Source: Bacteroidales bacterium (GTDB lineage Bacteria; Bacteroidota; Bacteroidia; Bacteroidales; UBA932). Taken from it: a DNA stretch of 34,142 bases. The notes below the pieces were generated by a model that was not told the origin of the DNA, did not search any database, and was given only the letters and a program-made list of their open reading frames with translations. Below, piece after piece: positions 31,083-34,142 of this stretch. Within the stretch, counting starts at the first letter, position 1; each line of letters begins with the position of its first letter. The position numbers and the translations under genes are program-made. The stretch lies in assembly GCA_017428725.1 (NCBI GenBank), contig JAFRQH010000032.1, positions 1-34,142 of the forward strand, written 5' to 3'.

Positions 31083-32270
31083 ATGGTAGATTTCAAGTAT
31101 TACACCCCTACGGAGGTGGTCTTCGGAAAGGATTCCGAGGCCCAGCTTCCCGGACTGGTGCGCAAATGGGGCGGCACCAAGGTCCTGATCCACTACGGCG
31201 GTGGCAGCGTCGTCCGTTCCGGCCTGCTCGCGCAGGTCAAGAAGCAGCTCGACGAGGCGGGCATCGCCTGGGTGGAGCTCGGCGGCGTGGTGCCCAACCC
31301 GCGCCTGTCCCTGGTCTATGAGGGGATCGAGCTGTGCCGCCGCGAGGGCGTGGACTTCCTGCTCGCCGTGGGCGGCGGCAGCGTGATCGACTCCGCCAAG
31401 GTCATCGCCTACGGCCTGCAGTACGACGGCGATGTCTGGGACATCTACGACGGCAAGCACACGCCCGTGGCCAGCACGCCCCTCGGCGTGGTCCTCACCA
31501 TCCCCGCCTCCGGCAGCGAGATGTCCGACTCCGCCGTCATCACCAAGGACGAGGGGCTGGTCAAGCGCGGCTGCAACAGCGACCTCTGCCGGCCGCGTTT
31601 CGCCATCATGAACCCTGAGCGAACCTACACGCTGCCGCCCTACCAGACGGCCGCGGGCGTCACCGACATCATGATGCACACGATGGAGCGCTACTTCTCC
31701 CACGACGACGACATGCTCCTGACCGACGCGATGGCCGAGGCGCTGATGCGCACGGTCAAGGAGTGCGGTGAGAAGGTGCTCGCCGATCCGCAGAACTACC
31801 AGCTCCGCGCCCAGATCATGTGGGCGGGAAGCCTTGCGCACAACAACCTCACCGGTTGCGGGACCACCAGCGATTTCGCCACGCACCGCATCGAGCACGA
31901 ACTCAGTTCCACCTTCGACGCCACGCACGGCGCCGGCCTCGCGGCCATCTGGCCGCACTGGGCCGAGTATGTCCTGGCGGAGAACCCGACCCGTTTCGCG
32001 CAGTTCGCCGTCAACGTCGTCGGCGTGCCCAACGACTTCAAGTCGCCGGAGCGCACCGCCCGTGCGGGTATCGCTGCGATGGTGGACTTTTACCACCGCA
32101 TCGGGATGCCGGCCAACCTGCCCGAACTCATCGGCCGGCCGGCCACGGAGGAGGAGATCGCCGAGATGGCCTTCAAGGCCACGCGCGGCCGCACCGTGCT
32201 GCTCGGCAACCTCAAGAAGCTCGGCTACGACGATGTGGTCGCCATCTACCGGATGGCGAACAAGGCGTAG
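31083..32270 (+). CDS. Iron-containing alcohol dehydrogenase (BdhA/YqhD-like)
   Basis: 395 residues, full length. It interconverts an alcohol and aldehyde or ketone with NAD(P)H in the cytoplasm. The nucleotide-binding GGGSVIDSAKVIA is at about 98-110, and the metal region contains the Asp in GVTDIMMHTMERY and the His residues in MWAGSLAHNN and FDATHGAGLA. The arrangement matches NADH-dependent butanol dehydrogenases and YqhD. It starts 25 bp after the transglutaminase gene, so it could be co-transcribed, although the functions do not obviously connect. Confidence 0.93.
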   Translation: MVDFKYYTPTEVVFGKDSEAQLPGLVRKWGGTKVLIHYGGGSVVRSGLLAQVKKQLDEAGIAWVELGGVVPNPRLSLVYEGIELCRREGVDFLLAVGGGSVIDSAKVIAYGLQYDGDVWDIYDGKHTPVASTPLGVVLTIPASGSEMSDSAVITKDEGLVKRGCNSDLCRPRFAIMNPERTYTLPPYQTAAGVTDIMMHTMERYFSHDDDMLLTDAMAEALMRTVKECGEKVLADPQNYQLRAQIMWAGSLAHNNLTGCGTTSDFATHRIEHELSSTFDATHGAGLAAIWPHWAEYVLAENPTRFAQFAVNVVGVPNDFKSPERTARAGIAAMVDFYHRIGMPANLPELIGRPATEEEIAEMAFKATRGRTVLLGNLKKLGYDDVVAIYRMANKA

Positions 32271-32291
32271 AAGGGGAGAGAGACCGAACCG

Positions 32292-33167
32292 CTATCTGAC
32301 CCGGATGCGCTGCCCGATCTTGAGGGTGGCGCGCCGGGTCATCCCGTTCATCTGGCGCAGCGACTCCACGGTGGTCTCATACTGCGCGGCGATCTTGGAG
32401 AGGGTGTCGCCGGACCGGACGGTGTAGAACTCCGCCGAGGAGGCCTCGTCGGTGCGCCAGGTGCCGTCGGCGTTGAGGATGAAGTCGCGGTCGCCGGGGG
32501 GCTCGCTGTACTTGCCGTCCTCGTCCACGAAGGCCCAGCTGCCGTCCGGGAACAGCAGGATGTGCCTGTCCTGCACGGCGTTGAGCACGGAGTCGCGTGC
32601 CGCTGCGCTCCGCCCGAGGAAGAAGTCCGACAGGCTGAAACGCTCACGCTCCGCTTTCGCTTCCTTGGGGAAGTCCGGCAGGATGCGGCGCGCGCCCAGG
32701 TAGCGCGCCGCCCAATACGGCTCGTCGACGCGGGAGATCGTGACCCCGGAGCTGGAGGCGTGGATGAAGGTGAAGGACTTGGCCAGGCTGTCCGTGGCGA
32801 TGAAGATGCCCACGTGGCCGGGGCTCTTCTTGGCGGCGCGCCCGCCGAAGATCACCAGGTCGCCCTTCTGGAGCTTGTCGTAGCCGCCCTTGACCTCGCG
32901 GCCCGCCTGGGCCTGGTCGGCCGAGGAGCGGGGGAGCGTGTACCCGGACTTCTTGAAGACAAAGCAGGTGAAGCCGCTGCAGTCGAAGCTCTGCGGGCCG
33001 TTGGCCCCGTAGGAATAGGGCTTGCCCAGGTGCCGGCCGGCTTCCTTGATGATGGCGTCGGCGGTCTTGCGCGGGTCGGCGCCCGCATCGTCGCTCTGGG
33101 CGGCGGCGCTGACGGCTCCGCACAGGAGCACGGCCGAGAGCAGTATGCAGAAAAAACGCGGCATCAC
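32292..33167 (-). CDS. NlpC/P60 cell-wall endopeptidase with LysM domain
   Basis: 291 residues. Signal peptide to about residue 24 (SAAAQ). The NlpC/P60 domain (about 33-165) has the catalytic Cys in FDCSGF (C63), His in SPGHVGIF (H118) and a third polar residue in FIHASS (H136). A C-terminal LysM (about 246-291, YTVRSGDTLSKIAAQYETTV) binds peptidoglycan. LysM at the C-terminus rather than before the catalytic domain is less common. A linker at about 196-240 contains a repeat-like motif (LFPDGSWAFVDEDGKY, ILNADGTWRTDE). ATG 33167 is followed at once by a second ATG (33164). The -7 box is only 4 bp upstream of the first. Confidence 0.92.
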   Translation of the reverse strand: MMPRFFCILLSAVLLCGAVSAAAQSDDAGADPRKTADAIIKEAGRHLGKPYSYGANGPQSFDCSGFTCFVFKKSGYTLPRSSADQAQAGREVKGGYDKLQKGDLVIFGGRAAKKSPGHVGIFIATDSLAKSFTFIHASSSGVTISRVDEPYWAARYLGARRILPDFPKEAKAERERFSLSDFFLGRSAAARDSVLNAVQDRHILLFPDGSWAFVDEDGKYSEPPGDRDFILNADGTWRTDEASSAEFYTVRSGDTLSKIAAQYETTVESLRQMNGMTRRATLKIGQRIRVR

Positions 33168-33171
33168 CCCA

Positions 33172-33200
33172 CAAAGTTACAAAATTTGTATATTTGCAAA
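33172..33200 (-). promoter_or_regulatory. Promoter of the NlpC/P60 gene, apparently leaderless
   Basis: TTTG (33200-33197), a 17-bp spacer, and TAACTTTG (33179-33172) on the minus strand. Transcription would begin at or inside the ATGATG start. Confidence 0.55.
33189..33196 (+). promoter_or_regulatory. -7 box of the coiled-coil protein gene
   Basis: TATATTTG, an exact TAnnTTTG, 21 bp before the ATG at 33218. It lies within the spacer of the divergent promoter on the other strand. Confidence 0.55.
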
Positions 33201-33217
33201 TAAAACCAATGCAGAAT

Positions 33218-33835
33218 ATGAAAATCAGAACCCTCCTTATCAGCAGCCTGATGGTCCTGTCCGTCTCCGCCTTCGCCCAGGATCTGGGTACGCAGGTTAG
33301 CGACCTCCAGCAGCAGAACCGCACCGTGGCGGACGCCGCGGCCCGTGAATACGCCGAAGTTTCCCGCCGGGGCAAGGCCCGGATCGACCAGCTTGAGAAT
33401 CGGATCAAGAGCGACCAGAAGGAACTGGAAGCCGCCAAGAAGGGCCTCAAGGAGAGTACCGACAAGGTCAAGACCGCACAGGCCAACCTCAAGCTCCGCA
33501 AGGAGGCGCTCAAGCTCCAGAAGAAGGCCTACGGCACCGACAAGTCCTACAAGGATGCCTACGACCAGATGAACAGCGAGATCAAGACCATCCAGGACGA
33601 CATCAAGAACGAGAAGGCCCTCCAGAAGAAGCTCAAGGCCGACACCAAGGCCCTCCAGAAGCAGATTTCCGCCTCCAAGAAGGAGCTCTCCTCCGTCAAG
33701 AAGGAGATCAACGCCAGCGAGAAGCAGCTCAAGGACGCCAACAAGGCCCTCAAGGAGAGCCAGAAGCTCCTCGACAAGGTCAACACCGCGCCGACCGCCG
33801 TGCAGGAAGTCGAGCCGGAGGGCGCTGTCCAGTAA
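33218..33835 (+). CDS. Secreted coiled-coil protein
   Basis: 205 residues from ATG 33218 (signal peptide MKIRTLLISSLMVLSVSAFA). The remainder is a nearly continuous coiled coil rich in Lys, Gln and Glu (DQLENRIKSDQKELEAAKKG, LKADTKALQKQISASKKELS), ending in a short acidic and Pro/Val tail. No enzymatic motif is visible. Such proteins in Bacteroidota often act in the periplasm as structural or scaffold proteins, but the role is not known. A strong terminator follows. Confidence 0.82.
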   Translation: MKIRTLLISSLMVLSVSAFAQDLGTQVSDLQQQNRTVADAAAREYAEVSRRGKARIDQLENRIKSDQKELEAAKKGLKESTDKVKTAQANLKLRKEALKLQKKAYGTDKSYKDAYDQMNSEIKTIQDDIKNEKALQKKLKADTKALQKQISASKKELSSVKKEINASEKQLKDANKALKESQKLLDKVNTAPTAVQEVEPEGAVQ

Positions 33836-33857
33836 GAAGCCTCAACCTTTGAGTGGA

Positions 33858-33893
33858 ACGGACTGCCGTGGGGGTGACCCCGCGGCGGTCCGT
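33858..33893. terminator. Hairpin terminator between convergent genes
   Basis: ACGGACTGCCGTGGGG (33858-33873) pairs with CCCCGCGGCGGTCCGT (33878-33893) with a few mismatches around a 4-base loop. A short T run follows. It separates the coiled-coil gene from the convergent comF gene. Confidence 0.75.
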
Positions 33894-33898
33894 TTCCG

Positions 33899-34142
33899 TC
33901 ATTCCCCCACGGCGCCCAGGGTGGCCACGGAGATGCGCACCTGCGGCCCGTAGGTGCTGCGCAGGGCTTTGTGGCAGGCGGCGAGCGTGGAGCCGGTGGT
34001 GAAGACGTCGTCGACGAGCAGGATGTGGTGCGCCGCGGGCGGGCGCGCCGCGCGGAGCGCGAAGGCGCCCGCCACGTTGGCGGCCTTGGCCTCGCCCGAC
34101 AGGCGCGTCTGGCTGCGGGTGCGCCGGATGCGCCGCAGCAGG
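33899..34142 (-). CDS. ComF-family phosphoribosyltransferase, N-terminal part beyond the window
   Basis: 81 C-terminal residues of a frame that runs off the window edge and stops at 33899-33901. The PRPP-binding motif LLVDDVFTTGST, the RRTRSQTRLSGEAKAANVAG segment with the SQ and N typical of ComF, and the expected short tail are visible. ComF proteins are cytoplasmic and linked to DNA uptake or nucleotide salvage. The zinc-finger N-terminus would lie outside the window. Confidence 0.9.
   Translation of the reverse strand, partial: LLRRIRRTRSQTRLSGEAKAANVAGAFALRAARPPAAHHILLVDDVFTTGSTLAACHKALRSTYGPQVRISVATLGAVGE

Noticed and set aside
28685..31096. 803-codon open frame on the minus strand opposite the transglutaminase gene
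   Set aside because: Composition is dominated by Gly, Arg, His and Val with no domain or signal, as expected for the shadow of a GC-rich gene. The plus-strand protein has clear motifs.
33897..33912. GTCATTCCC at the comF end as a third copy of the dispersed palindrome
   Set aside because: Only the first nine bases match and no complementary arm follows.

Overview
The window is most likely chromosomal DNA from a GC-rich member of the Bacteroidota, probably an uncultured gut or rumen Bacteroidales. Four things point there: -7 boxes of the TAnnTTTG type in front of several genes and the tRNA, many lipoproteins with an MKR..LL..SC start, fimbrillin-like proteins with group 2 Ig-like (BIG2) domains, and DUF4230, GH43 and GH51 proteins. 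The species cannot be named from the sequence.

Layout. (1) 1-6280, plus strand: a tight operon with the end of a bifunctional aspartokinase/homoserine dehydrogenase, an M20 deacylase (probable dapE), dapB, dapA, dapD, dapF and a PLP aminotransferase (probable dapC). Together these cover the succinylase route from aspartate semialdehyde to meso-diaminopimelate. dapF carries an in-frame insertion built on a long palindrome. A bidirectional terminator separates this operon from a convergent small periplasmic HMA protein. (2) 6823-15245, minus strand: three large lipoproteins with fimbrillin-like and BIG2 domains. The first-transcribed one ends in a tyrosine-phosphatase domain. Two of the three are preceded by short ORFs of a shared peptide type. 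(3) 15449-19434, plus strand: a four-gene operon with a dynamin-like GTPase, a DUF697-like membrane protein and two DUF4230 proteins. (4) 19496-23280: tRNA-Val(GAC) followed by an AT-richer accessory segment. The 3' end of the tRNA plus about 125 bp downstream is duplicated 2.9 kb away, and the small membrane-protein/DUF1294 locus behind it is repeated in degraded form. Between the copies lies another peptide plus fimbrillin-like lipoprotein pair and an unusual double hairpin. (5) 23281-34142: a TauE/SafE permease, a Dabb protein, a GH43-GH51-lipoprotein operon (arabinoside breakdown), a transglutaminase-like lipoprotein, an iron alcohol dehydrogenase, an NlpC/P60-LysM hydrolase, a secreted coiled-coil protein and the end of a ComF phosphoribosyltransferase gene.

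Most novel candidates: the short peptides encoded just upstream of fimbrillin-like lipoproteins (three loci here), the palindromic insertion in dapF, the duplicated tRNA-Val end, and the dynamin/DUF697/DUF4230 operon. No CRISPR array, transposase, integrase or rRNA gene was seen.
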